Shown: one piece after another, positions 6,801 to 14,062 of the stretch | Position numbering within the stretch: the stretch's first letter is position 1 | How the letters are laid out: each line of letters begins with the position of its first letter | Assembly (NCBI GenBank): GCA_947479995.1 | Contig: CANKBT010000041.1 | Span: forward strand, 1 to 14,323 | Source: Frankiaceae bacterium | GTDB taxonomy: Bacteria > Actinomycetota > Actinomycetes > Mycobacteriales > SCTD01 | DNA: 14,323 nt | Direction of reading: 5' to 3' | The notes under the pieces: generated by a model | Told to the model about the DNA's origin: nothing | The model's database searches: none | Seen by the model: the letters and a program-made list of their open reading frames with translations, nothing else | Position numbers and translations under genes: made by a program

Positions 6801-6926
6801 GCGCGCACCGGGGTCGGTGGGAGTCCGAGCCGGCGGTGACAGTCCGCGACCCGCCGGCAGCCAGTCGGCGGTGGACCCGGTGGGACTCCGGGACCGACGG
6901 TGAGAGCCCGGAGGAGAGGGGCGCGC
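6801..6926 (+). ncRNA. FMN riboswitch (RFN element) aptamer
   Basis: The segment carries the conserved RFN blocks in order: GGGTCGGTGGGAGTCCGAGC (6811-6830), CCGGCGGTGACAGTCCGCGA (6830-6849), a variable arm, then GGACCCGGTGGGACTCCGGG (6873-6892), CCGACGGTGAGAGCCCGGA (6893-6911) and GGAGAGGGG. The outer P1 helix is visible as GCGCGCACC (6801-6809) against GGGGCGCGC (6918-6926), with one A-G mismatch. The element binds FMN and lowers expression of riboflavin genes; it stands directly before ribD, ribE, ribBA and ribH. Recognition is by primary-sequence blocks and context, both strong. Confidence 0.95.
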
Positions 6927-6992
6927 GGGGCGGGGAGCCCCAGTGCGCCCTGCCCGTCTCCCGGTGCGCCGCCAGGCACCGCGAGGGGGACC
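6927..6992 (+). promoter_or_regulatory. Riboswitch expression platform with Shine-Dalgarno sequester stem for ribD
   Basis: A small hairpin GGGGC (6927-6931)/GCCCC (6937-6941) is followed by GTCTCCC (6956-6962), which can pair with GGGGGAC (6985-6991, one G-U pair). This covers the ribosome site GAGGGG (6983-6988) of the GTG at 6993. The helix encloses a hairpin GGTGC (6963-6967)/GCACC (6976-6980). The TCTCC within the first arm can instead pair with GGAGA (6913-6917), part of the aptamer's conserved 3' block. There is no T tract, so translational rather than transcriptional control is inferred. Confidence 0.6.
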
Positions 6993-7991
6993 GTGGACGA
7001 GGCAGAGGCGCTGCAGCGCGCCGTCGCGGCCTCCCGCGCCGTGCTCGGCACGACGAGCCCCAACCCGCCGGTCGGCGCGGTGGTCCTCGACGCCGCCGGC
7101 GCGCTGGCCGGCACCGGCGCCACGCACCCGCCGGGCGGCCCGCACGCCGAGGTCGTCGCCCTCGCCGAGGCCGGCGAGCGGGCCCGCGGCGGCACCGCCG
7201 TCGTCACCCTGGAGCCGTGCGACCACACCGGGCGCACCGGCCCCTGCACGCAGGCGCTGCTGGCCGCCGGCGTCGCCCGCGTCGTCTACGCCCAGCCCGA
7301 CGCCGCGCGCGGCGGGGCCGCGACGCTGCGTGCCGCCGGCGTCGACGTCGCGCACCGGCCGGTGCCGGTCGCCCCGCTCGAGCCGTGGCTGCACGCCCAG
7401 CGCACCGGCCGCCCGCACGTCACCTGGAAGTACGCCGCGACCCTCGACGGCCGCAGCGCCGCGGCCGACGGCACCAGCCGCTGGATCACCGGCGAGCCCG
7501 CCCGCGCCGACGTGCACCGCCTGCGCGCCGAGGTCGACGCGGTCGTCGTGGGCGTCGGCACGGTGCTCGCCGACGACCCGGAGCTCACCGTGCGCCCCGA
7601 CCCGGGCCGGCAGCCGCTGCGGGTCGTGCTCGACCGCTCGGGCCGCACGCCGGCCGACGCCCGCGTGCACCCCGCGCTCGTGCTGGCCGACGCCCCCGCC
7701 GCGGCGCTCGCCGCGCTGCAGGAGCGCGGCGTCGTGAGCGTGCTGCTCGAGGGCGGCCCCACGCTCGCCGGCGCCTTCGTGCGCGCCGGCCTGGTCGACC
7801 GCGTCGTCGGCTACGTCGCGCCGGCCCTGCTCGGCGACGGCCCCGCGGCCCTGCAGGGCGCGGGCGTCGGAACGATCGCGCAGGCGCGGCGGTTGCGCCT
7901 CGTGGACGTCGCCCGGTTCGGCGACGACGTCCGCCTCGTGCTCGAGCCGACCCCCACCACGACCCGCCCGACGCACCAGGAGGCGCGCTGA
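6993..7991 (+). CDS. ribD: Bifunctional diaminohydroxyphosphoribosylaminopyrimidine deaminase / 5-amino-6-(5-phosphoribosylamino)uracil reductase
   Basis: Second and third steps of the GTP branch of riboflavin synthesis. The N-terminal zinc deaminase domain (about 1-140) has SPNPPVGAVV, the ligand and catalytic HAE (51-53), and EPCDHTGRTGPC with Cys76 and Cys85. The C-terminal NADPH reductase domain starts near RPHVTWKYAATLDGRSA and has SRWITG, VGVGTVLADDPELTVR and LLEGGPTLAGAF. The start is GTG 6993 with GAGGGG four bases before it. An in-frame GTG at 6900 also opens this frame but lies inside the riboswitch aptamer and is rejected. At 332 residues it is slightly shorter than many RibD proteins, mostly in the deaminase tail. 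The stop overlaps the ribE start (TGATG). Confidence 0.95.
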   Translation: MDEAEALQRAVAASRAVLGTTSPNPPVGAVVLDAAGALAGTGATHPPGGPHAEVVALAEAGERARGGTAVVTLEPCDHTGRTGPCTQALLAAGVARVVYAQPDAARGGAATLRAAGVDVAHRPVPVAPLEPWLHAQRTGRPHVTWKYAATLDGRSAAADGTSRWITGEPARADVHRLRAEVDAVVVGVGTVLADDPELTVRPDPGRQPLRVVLDRSGRTPADARVHPALVLADAPAAALAALQERGVVSVLLEGGPTLAGAFVRAGLVDRVVGYVAPALLGDGPAALQGAGVGTIAQARRLRLVDVARFGDDVRLVLEPTPTTTRPTHQEAR

Positions 7992-8617
7992 TGTTCACCG
8001 GCATCGTCGAGGAGCTCGGCGAGGTGGTGGCGGTCGAGCCGCTCGACGACGCGGCCCGGCTCACCGTGCGCGGCCCCGTCGTCACCGCCGACGCGGCGCA
8101 CGGCGACTCGATCGCCGTCAACGGCGTCTGCCTCACCGTCGTGGAGAACCGCGACGGCGCCTTCACCGCCGACGTGATGCGCGAGACGCTGCAGCGCAGC
8201 AGCCTCGGTGCGCTCGCCGTCGGCAGCCCCGTCAACCTCGAGCGCGCGGTGCGCGCCAGCGACCGCCTCGGCGGCCACGTCGTCCTCGGGCACGTCGACG
8301 GCACCGGGCAGGTGCTGTCCAAGTCGCCGACCGAGCACTGGACGGTCGTGCGCGTCGCCCTGCCCGAGGGCCTCGACCGCTACGTCGTCGAGAAGGGCTC
8401 GATCACCGTCGACGGCGTCTCGCTCACCGTCACGGCGGTCACGCCCGACTGGTTCGAGGTCAGCCTCATCCCGACCACCCTCGCCCTGACCACGCTCGGC
8501 CCCAAGGGCCCGGGCGACCCGGTCAACCTCGAGGTGGACGTGCTGGCCAAGCACGTCGAGAAGCTGCTGGCCGGGCGCGTCCCGGCCGCCGCACCGTCCC
8601 GAGAGGACCGCACGTGA
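7991..8617 (+). CDS. ribE: Riboflavin synthase, alpha subunit
   Basis: Dismutates two 6,7-dimethyl-8-ribityllumazine molecules to riboflavin and the diaminouracil that RibH reuses. The 208-residue product begins with the diagnostic MFTGIVEELGEV and contains two lumazine-binding repeats, the first with NGVCLTV and the second with GGHVVLGHVDG, then VDGVSLTV. It is the only gene in the operon with an ATG start, preceded by AGGAGG (7978-7983). Upstream it overlaps the ribD stop and downstream its TGA overlaps the ribBA GTG. Also called ribC in some genera. Confidence 0.96.
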   Translation: MFTGIVEELGEVVAVEPLDDAARLTVRGPVVTADAAHGDSIAVNGVCLTVVENRDGAFTADVMRETLQRSSLGALAVGSPVNLERAVRASDRLGGHVVLGHVDGTGQVLSKSPTEHWTVVRVALPEGLDRYVVEKGSITVDGVSLTVTAVTPDWFEVSLIPTTLALTTLGPKGPGDPVNLEVDVLAKHVEKLLAGRVPAAAPSREDRT

Positions 8618-9876
8618 CCCGTCCCCTGGACACCGTCGAGCGCGCCGTCGCCGACATCGCCGCCGGCAAGGCGGTCGTCGTCGTCGACGACGAGGACCGC
8701 GAGAACGAGGGCGACCTCGTCTTCGCCGCCGAGAGGGCCACGCCCGAGCTGGTCGCCTTCATGACCCGCTACACCTCGGGCTACATCTGCGTGCCGATGA
8801 CCGGGGACGACCTCGACCGCCTGGAGGTGCCGCTCATGGTCGGCGCCAACCAGGAGCGCATGCGCACGGCCTACACGGTCACCGTCGACGCCCGCGAGGG
8901 CATCACGACCGGCATCAGCGCCAGCGACCGCGCGCGCACGATGCAGGTCCTGGCCGACCCCGCCACCACGCCGTACGACCTCACGCGGCCGGGCCACGTC
9001 AACCCGCTGCGGGCGCTCGACGGCGGCGTGCTGCGCCGCGCCGGCCACACCGAGGCGGCCGTCGACCTGTGCCGCATGGCCGGCCTGCGCCCCGTCGGCG
9101 TGATCTGCGAGGTCGTCAGCGAGAAGGACGGCCACGAGATGGCGCGGCTCGAGGAGCTCACCGCCTTCGCCGACGAGCACGGCCTGGCGATCATCTCCAT
9201 CGCCGACCTTATCGCCCACCGCCGCCGCAACGAGAAGCAGGTCCGCCGGGTCGCCGAGGCCCGCATCCCGACCGCCCACGGCCCGTTCCGCGCGGTCGGC
9301 TTCGAGAACGTGCTCGACGGCACCGACCACGTCGCCCTCGTGCTCGGCGACATCGGCGACGGCGCCGACGTGCTCGTGCGCGTGCACTCCGAGTGCCTCA
9401 CCGGCGACGTCTTCGGCTCGCGCCGCTGCGACTGCGGCCCGCAGCTCGACGCCGCGCTCGCGACCGTCGCCGCGGAGGGCCGCGGCGTCGTGCTCTACGT
9501 GCGCGGCCACGAGGGCCGGGGCATCGGCCTCATGCACAAGCTGCAGGCCTACCAGCTGCAGGACACCGGCGCGGACACCGTCGACGCCAACCTCGAGCTG
9601 GGCCTGCCGGCCGACGCCCGCGACTACGGCACCGGCGCGCAGATCCTCGTCGACCTCGGCGTGCGCTCGATGCGCCTGCTCACCAACAACCCGACCAAGC
9701 GGGTCGGCCTCGAGGGCTACGGCCTGGAGATCGTCGAGCGGGTCGGGCTGCCGGTGCACAAGACCGAGGAGAACCTGCGCTACCTGCGCACCAAGCGCGA
9801 CCGCATGGGCCACGACCTGCCCGGCCTCGAGGACGAGGTCGAGAGCGGCACGGCCGTCGCGGACGTGCTGCCGTGA
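8614..9876 (+). CDS. ribBA: Bifunctional 3,4-dihydroxy-2-butanone 4-phosphate synthase / GTP cyclohydrolase II
   Basis: Supplies both precursors of riboflavin: the four-carbon unit from ribulose 5-phosphate and the pyrimidine from GTP. The N-terminal DHBP synthase domain (about 1-200) shows DDEDRENEGD (25-34), TGISASDRA, RPGHVNPLRA and GHTEAAVDL. The C-terminal GTP cyclohydrolase II domain (about 205-400) shows HSECLTGDVFGSRRCDCG (258-275) with zinc ligands Cys261, Cys272 and Cys274, then RGHEGRGIGL and LTNNPTKR. Both halves look active. The start is GTG 8614 with GAGAGGA at 8601-8607, overlapping the ribE stop (GTGA). Upstream rpe equilibrates its ribulose 5-phosphate substrate. Confidence 0.97.
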   Translation: MTRPLDTVERAVADIAAGKAVVVVDDEDRENEGDLVFAAERATPELVAFMTRYTSGYICVPMTGDDLDRLEVPLMVGANQERMRTAYTVTVDAREGITTGISASDRARTMQVLADPATTPYDLTRPGHVNPLRALDGGVLRRAGHTEAAVDLCRMAGLRPVGVICEVVSEKDGHEMARLEELTAFADEHGLAIISIADLIAHRRRNEKQVRRVAEARIPTAHGPFRAVGFENVLDGTDHVALVLGDIGDGADVLVRVHSECLTGDVFGSRRCDCGPQLDAALATVAAEGRGVVLYVRGHEGRGIGLMHKLQAYQLQDTGADTVDANLELGLPADARDYGTGAQILVDLGVRSMRLLTNNPTKRVGLEGYGLEIVERVGLPVHKTEENLRYLRTKRDRMGHDLPGLEDEVESGTAVADVLP

Positions 9877-10367
9877 GCGGCGAGGGCGCACCCGGCGCGG
9901 CCCCGTTCGACGCCCGCGGCCTGACGCTGGCCGTCGTCGCGACCCGCTGGCACGAGACGATCACCAGCGCGCTGCTCGACTCCGCGCTGCGCACGGCCGC
10001 CGAGTGCGGCGTCGCCGACCCCGCCGTCGTGCGCTGCGCGGGCGCCGTCGAGCTCCCCGTCGTCGCGCAGGCGCTCGCCACCGCGTACGACGCCGTGGTC
10101 GCGCTCGGCGTGGTCGTGCGCGGCGGCACCCCGCACTTCGAGTACGTCTGCGACGCCGTCACCGCCGGGCTCCTGCGGGTGTCGCTCGACGGCCGCACGC
10201 CGGTCGGCAACGGCGTGCTCACCTGCGACACCGAGCAGCAGGCGCTCGACCGCGCCGGCCTGCCCGGCTCGGCGGAGGACAAGGGCCGCGAGGCCGTCCT
10301 CGCCGCGCTCGACACCGCCCGCACGCTGCAGCACCTGCGCCGGGGCACCCTGCCCCCGGCGCCCTGA
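9873..10367 (+). CDS. ribH: 6,7-dimethyl-8-ribityllumazine synthase
   Basis: Condenses the RibD-pathway diaminouracil product, after its dephosphorylation, with the RibBA four-carbon unit to form lumazine; the family forms icosahedral or pentameric assemblies. The 164-residue protein has VVATRWHETIT (residues 21-31), GAVELPVVAQ (57-66), LGVVVRGGTPHFEYVCD (78-94, catalytic His88), NGVLTCDTEQQALDRAG and EDKGREA. These details, including Gly-Ala-x-Glu without the preceding Pro, agree with the mycobacterial form. The start GTG overlaps the ribBA stop as GTGA. Only 13 bases separate its stop from hisG. Confidence 0.96.
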   Translation: MSGEGAPGAAPFDARGLTLAVVATRWHETITSALLDSALRTAAECGVADPAVVRCAGAVELPVVAQALATAYDAVVALGVVVRGGTPHFEYVCDAVTAGLLRVSLDGRTPVGNGVLTCDTEQQALDRAGLPGSAEDKGREAVLAALDTARTLQHLRRGTLPPAP

Positions 10368-10380
10368 GAGAGGACCCCCC

Positions 10381-11256
10381 GTGCTCGCCGTCGTCCTGCC
10401 CAAGGGCAGCCTCGAGAAGCAGACGCTCGACCTGTTCGGCGCCGCCGACCTCGCGGTCGTGCGCGGCTCGGACCGCGACTACCACGCCCGCATCGACGAC
10501 CCGCGGATCGACCGCGTGCGCTTCCTGCGCCCGCAGGAGATCCCGACGTACGTCGAGCAGGGGATCTTCGACCTCGGCATCAGCGGCCGCGACTGGATCC
10601 ACGAGACCGGCGCCGACGTCGTCAGCCTCGGCGAGATCGGCGGCGGCCGGGCGGGCGAGGCGCTCGTCAGCGTCGTGCTCGCCGTGCCGAAGGAGTCGCC
10701 CTGGCAGTCGGTGACCGACCTGCCCGACGGCGTCCGCATCAGCACCGAGATGCCGGAGACGACCCGCCGCTACCTCGAGGAGCACGGCGTCAAGGCCAAG
10801 GTCTTCACCAGCCACGGCGCCACCGAGGCCAAGATCCCCGACATCGTCGACGCGATCGTCGACCTCACCGAGACCGGCTCCTCGCTGCGCAAGGCGGGCC
10901 TGAAGGTCATCGCCACGCTGCTCACCAGCCGCACCGAGCTCATCGCCAACCGCGAGGCCTACGAGGACGCCGGCAAGCGCGCGGCCATCGACGACGTGCT
11001 GCTGCTGCTGCAGGGCGCGCTGCGCGCCCGCGGCCACGTGCTGCTCAAGCTCAACGTCGAGGCCGCCGCGCTCGACGCCGTGCTCGCGGTGCTGCCGGCG
11101 ATGGCCTCGCCCACGGTCATGCACCTCGCCACCGGCGACGCCCGCGCGCTCGAGACCGTCGTGCCCAAGAAGGGCGTCAACGAGCTGATCCCGGCGCTGC
11201 GCGCGGCCGGCGCCCGCGACATCCTCGAGCTCCCGATCTCCAAGATCGTGGAGTGA
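10381..11256 (+). CDS. hisG: ATP phosphoribosyltransferase, long form
   Basis: First enzyme of histidine synthesis. The 291-residue product has the catalytic domain (LPKGSLEKQT near the N-terminus, GISGRDW, SHGATEAKIPDIVDAIVD, ETGSSLR as the PRPP loop region) and a C-terminal regulatory ACT-like domain (about 215-291; ending GARDILELPISKIVE), so it should not need HisZ and should be histidine-inhibited. The start is GTG 10381 with GAGAGGA six bases before it. Its wording (RIDDPRIDRVRFLRPQEI, LLLLQGALRARGHVLLKLNV) differs markedly from the mycobacterial HisG and resembles a type seen mainly outside Actinobacteria. No hisE precedes it. Confidence 0.95.
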   Translation: MLAVVLPKGSLEKQTLDLFGAADLAVVRGSDRDYHARIDDPRIDRVRFLRPQEIPTYVEQGIFDLGISGRDWIHETGADVVSLGEIGGGRAGEALVSVVLAVPKESPWQSVTDLPDGVRISTEMPETTRRYLEEHGVKAKVFTSHGATEAKIPDIVDAIVDLTETGSSLRKAGLKVIATLLTSRTELIANREAYEDAGKRAAIDDVLLLLQGALRARGHVLLKLNVEAAALDAVLAVLPAMASPTVMHLATGDARALETVVPKKGVNELIPALRAAGARDILELPISKIVE

Positions 11257-12197
11257 CGGCCCCGGCTGAGACCGCCGCGCTCGACGCCCGGCGCGTCCGG
11301 CTGGGACTGGCGGTCGCCGTCGGCTCCGGCGCGCTCGTCGCGCTCCAGCAGCGCATCAACGGCGAGCTGGGCACCCGGCTCGACGACGCGCTGACCGCCG
11401 CCGTCGTCAGCTTCGGCACCGGGCTCGTCGCCGTGGCCGCGATCGTGCTCGCGCGCCCGGCCGCGCGCCGGGCGCTGCCGCTCGTGCGGCGCACGACCGC
11501 CTGGCAGCGCCTCGGCGGTCTCGGCGGCGCGAGCCTCGTCGCGGTCGGCGCGGTCGCCGCACCGCAGATCGGCGTCGCGCTGCTGACCGTCGGGCTCGTC
11601 GCCGGCCAGACCGGCGGCGGCATCCTCGTCGACCGGGCGGGGCTCGGCCCCGGCGGCCGCCGCCCGATGACCGGCCCGCGCGCCGCCGGGGCGCTGCTGT
11701 GCCTCGTCGCCGTCGTGCTCGCGAGCGCCGGGCGCGGCGCCCGCGACGCCGACCCGCTGCTGCTCCTGCTCGTCGTGCTGGCCGGCGGCCTCATCGCCGT
11801 CCAGCAGGCCCTCAACGGCCGGGTGCGCACGACCACCGGCGACGCCGGGGTCGCGACGCTCGTCAACTTCGTCGTCGGCACCACCGCGCTGCTGCTCGGC
11901 CTGGCCGTGCACGCCGCCGTGTCCGGCCTGGCCCTGCAGGACTGGCCGGGCCCGGGGGAGTGGTGGCTCTACCTCGGCGGCCCGATCGGCGCGACCTTCG
12001 TGGCCGTCGCCGCCGTCGTCGTGCACCTCGTCGGCGTGCTGCGCCTGGGCCTGGCGGTCATCGCCGGGCAGCTCGTCGGCGCCGTGCTGCTCGACGTCGT
12101 CGTGCCCGCCGACGGCGCGACGCTGTCCGCGCTCACCGTCCTCGGCGCCGCGCTCACCCTCGTCGCCGTCGGCGTCAGCGGGCGCGCCGCGCGGTGA
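11253..12197 (+). CDS. YdcZ/DUF606-type membrane protein, DMT superfamily, tandem duplicated
   Basis: A 314-residue integral membrane protein made of two similar halves of about five hydrophobic helices each. The repeated signature is VALQQRINGELG near residues 29-40 followed by VVSFGTG, and AVQQALNGRV near 181-190 followed by LVNFVVGT. This is typical of the YdcZ (DUF606) branch of drug/metabolite transporters, usually about 150 residues per unit. The substrate is unknown; an exporter is the usual guess. The GTG start overlaps the hisG stop (GTGA) and its own stop overlaps the next membrane gene, so it is expressed with the riboflavin/histidine operon or from an internal promoter not visible here. 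Confidence 0.8.
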   Translation: MTAPAETAALDARRVRLGLAVAVGSGALVALQQRINGELGTRLDDALTAAVVSFGTGLVAVAAIVLARPAARRALPLVRRTTAWQRLGGLGGASLVAVGAVAAPQIGVALLTVGLVAGQTGGGILVDRAGLGPGGRRPMTGPRAAGALLCLVAVVLASAGRGARDADPLLLLLVVLAGGLIAVQQALNGRVRTTTGDAGVATLVNFVVGTTALLLGLAVHAAVSGLALQDWPGPGEWWLYLGGPIGATFVAVAAVVVHLVGVLRLGLAVIAGQLVGAVLLDVVVPADGATLSALTVLGAALTLVAVGVSGRAAR

Positions 12198-12817
12198 GGC
12201 TCGCCGGCCGCGTCGTCGTCCTGCTCGTCGGCCAGGTCCTGTTCGGCACCGGCCTGTGGCTGGGCCTGCAGGCCGAGCTCGGCGTCGGGCCGTGGGACGT
12301 CCTGCACGGCGGCCTGGCCGACCTGCTGGGCACGCCGTTCGGCCGCACCGCCATCGCCGTCTCCGCGGTCGTCTTCCTCGTGGCGCTGCGCGCCGGCGTG
12401 AAGCCGGGCGTCGGCACGGTGCTCAACGTCGTGCTCGTCGGCGGCACCATCGACGTGCTCCTCGCGCCCGGCTGGCTCGACGGCCTCGGCGACCGGGCGG
12501 TCGCCCTGCGCCTGGCCGTCTGCGTGCTCGGCATCGCCTCGGTCGCGCTGGGCTCCGCGCTCTACCTCGGCGCCCACCTCGGGCCGGGCCCGCGCGACGG
12601 CCTCATGGTGGCCATCTCGCGGCGCACCGGGTGGAGCACCGGCCGGGCCCGTGGTGTGCTCGAGGTCGGCGTGCTGGTGCTGGGCGTCCTGCTCGGCGGG
12701 CCGGTCGGCGTGGGCACCGTGCTGTTCGCCCTCGGCATCGGCCCCGCCGTGCAGCTGGCCTTCTCGCTCACCGGCCGCACCCCCGACCGCCCCGTCCTCG
12801 TGGAGGAGCCCCCGTGA
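12194..12817 (+). CDS. YczE-type integral membrane protein
   Basis: A 207-residue protein with about five membrane segments. It has the family hallmarks GVGPWDVLHGGL (residues 30-41), LGPGPRDGLM (about 129-138), the helix signature RRTGWSTGRARGVLEVGVL, and GGPVGVGTVLFALGIGP. YczE-like proteins (YyaS/YitT-related) are widespread and of unknown biochemical role. The start is GTG 12194 overlapping the previous stop, and its stop overlaps the PH-domain gene start, so three membrane proteins are translationally chained. Confidence 0.8.
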   Translation: MRLAGRVVVLLVGQVLFGTGLWLGLQAELGVGPWDVLHGGLADLLGTPFGRTAIAVSAVVFLVALRAGVKPGVGTVLNVVLVGGTIDVLLAPGWLDGLGDRAVALRLAVCVLGIASVALGSALYLGAHLGPGPRDGLMVAISRRTGWSTGRARGVLEVGVLVLGVLLGGPVGVGTVLFALGIGPAVQLAFSLTGRTPDRPVLVEEPP

Positions 12818-13296
12818 CCACCGCCCAGCCCGCCCCGGCGCCGTCGCCCGCCCCGGTCGTCGTGCGGCCGGTCAAGCTCACCCGCGTCTGCCGCGCGCTC
12901 GCCGTGCTGCTCGTCGTCGTCTTCACCGGCGTGGCCGTCAGCCTCAACTCGGTCGGCAGCACGCAGGTGTTCGCCACCTCCGACGTCGTCGCGATGGTGG
13001 TGCTGGGGCTGCTGCTCGCCACCGGCGTGCTGGCCTTCACCCGGGCCCGGGTCGAGGCGGACCTCACCGGCGTCCGCGTCCGCGGCGCGGTCGGCGAGAA
13101 GCACGTCCCCTGGGAGGTCGTGCGCGGCGTCCGCCTCGACGACGGCTCGCCCTGGGCCAGCCTCGACCTGCACGACGACGACACGATCGCGCTGTTCGCC
13201 GTGCAGGCCAACGACGGCGACCGCGCCACCGCCGCGGTGCTCGCGCTGCGGCGCCTGCTGCAGCAGTCCCGCGCCCCCCGGACCCCGGCGCCCTGA
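12814..13296 (+). CDS. Small membrane protein with bacterial PH-like domain
   Basis: A 160-residue protein: a Pro/Ala-rich N-terminal tail, two hydrophobic helices (about 27-44 and 57-75), then a soluble beta-rich domain (about 80-150; LTGVRVRGAVGEKHVPWEVVRGVRL) of the bacterial PH-like type common in Actinobacteria next to hisG/ribH. Function unknown. The start is GTG 12814 with GGAGGAG eight to nine bases upstream, inside the end of the YczE-type gene, and GTGA overlap. Confidence 0.8.
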   Translation: MTTAQPAPAPSPAPVVVRPVKLTRVCRALAVLLVVVFTGVAVSLNSVGSTQVFATSDVVAMVVLGLLLATGVLAFTRARVEADLTGVRVRGAVGEKHVPWEVVRGVRLDDGSPWASLDLHDDDTIALFAVQANDGDRATAAVLALRRLLQQSRAPRTPAP

Positions 13297-13298
13297 CC

Positions 13299-14017
13299 GT
13301 GCCCGACCTGCGGCGCGCCACGGACGACGGCCGCCCCGACGCCCGGCTGCGCGCCGCGCTCGACGCCGACGACGGCTCGCCGGCCCGGCGCAGCGAGGTG
13401 CTCGCCGCGCTCGCCACCGCGCGGGTCTTCCTCGCCCTGGCGGCGCAGGCCCTCGCGACCGAGGAGTCGGCCGTGCCCGGGCTGCGCCAGGAGTCGACCG
13501 CCGAGCTGTCGCTGCTGAGCCTGCGCGCCGCCTCCGGCGCCCGCGCGCTGCCGGTGTTCGTCGACGGGCACGAGGTGCAGCGCTGGCGCCGCGAGGCGCG
13601 CCCCGTCCCGGTCGACGGCCCGCAGGCCTGCCGCACGGTGCTCGACGACGGCGCCGACGCGCTGCTGCTCGACCCCACCGGCGCGGCGGTCGACGTGCAC
13701 CGCGCCGACGACCGGCACCCGGCGCCGCGGGCGACCGATCGCCCGCCCCGCCCGCCGACCCGGCGCTGGTCGCCGCGCTCGGCCCGGCGCTGTCGCCCGA
13801 GCGCGCCGTCCGCGCCGCGCGCCTGCTCGACGGGCCGGTGCTGGGGCTGGTGCCCCGCGTGCCGCTCGCGGCCGAGGAGCTGGTCGCGCTCGTCGCGCGG
13901 GTGCGCGAGCGCCTCGGCGCGGACCTGCCGCGGGACGGCCTCGACGTGGCGGTCGTGCCGCCGCACGGCCCGGGCACCGCGGTGCCCCTGCGCGGGCGCC
14001 TCGGCCTGCGCCGCTGA
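13299..14017 (+). CDS. SseB-family protein, apparent one-base frameshift
   Basis: Starting at GTG 13299, two bases after the previous stop, the frame gives a typical actinobacterial SseB-like N-terminal part: SEVLAALATARVFLALAAQ, ESTAELSLLSLRAASGARALPVFVDG, RPVPVDG and ADALLLDPTGAAVDV. Around 13720-13745 the reading becomes Arg/Cys/Ser-rich nonsense with no stop, while another frame picks up ADPALVAALGPALSPERAV, LLDGPVLGLVPRVPLA, AEELVALVARVRERLG and ends at TGA 14015-14017. Joining them needs one extra base and gives about 239 residues, a normal length. The cause is a sequencing/assembly error, or a real mutation making a pseudogene. SseB-family function in actinobacteria is not established. 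Confidence 0.75.
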
Positions 14018-14028
14018 GACCGCCGCGC

Positions 14029-14058
14029 GGGCGCCTCGTGGGTGCCTGCCCGGGCGCC
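14029..14058. terminator. Hairpin region between convergent SseB and DUF1844 genes
   Basis: The 45-base gap between the convergent stops can fold as GGGCGCC (14029-14035)/GGTGCCT (14041-14047) with a five-base loop, or GGTGCC (14041-14046)/GGCGCC (14053-14058). Position suits a shared terminator. No T tract is present. Confidence 0.3.
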
Positions 14059-14062
14059 GCCG

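Noticed and set aside
6900..6992. Upstream GTG at 6900 as the ribD start
   Set aside because: It lies within the conserved FMN aptamer. The extension is low-complexity, and GTG 6993 has a proper ribosome site and matches family N-termini.
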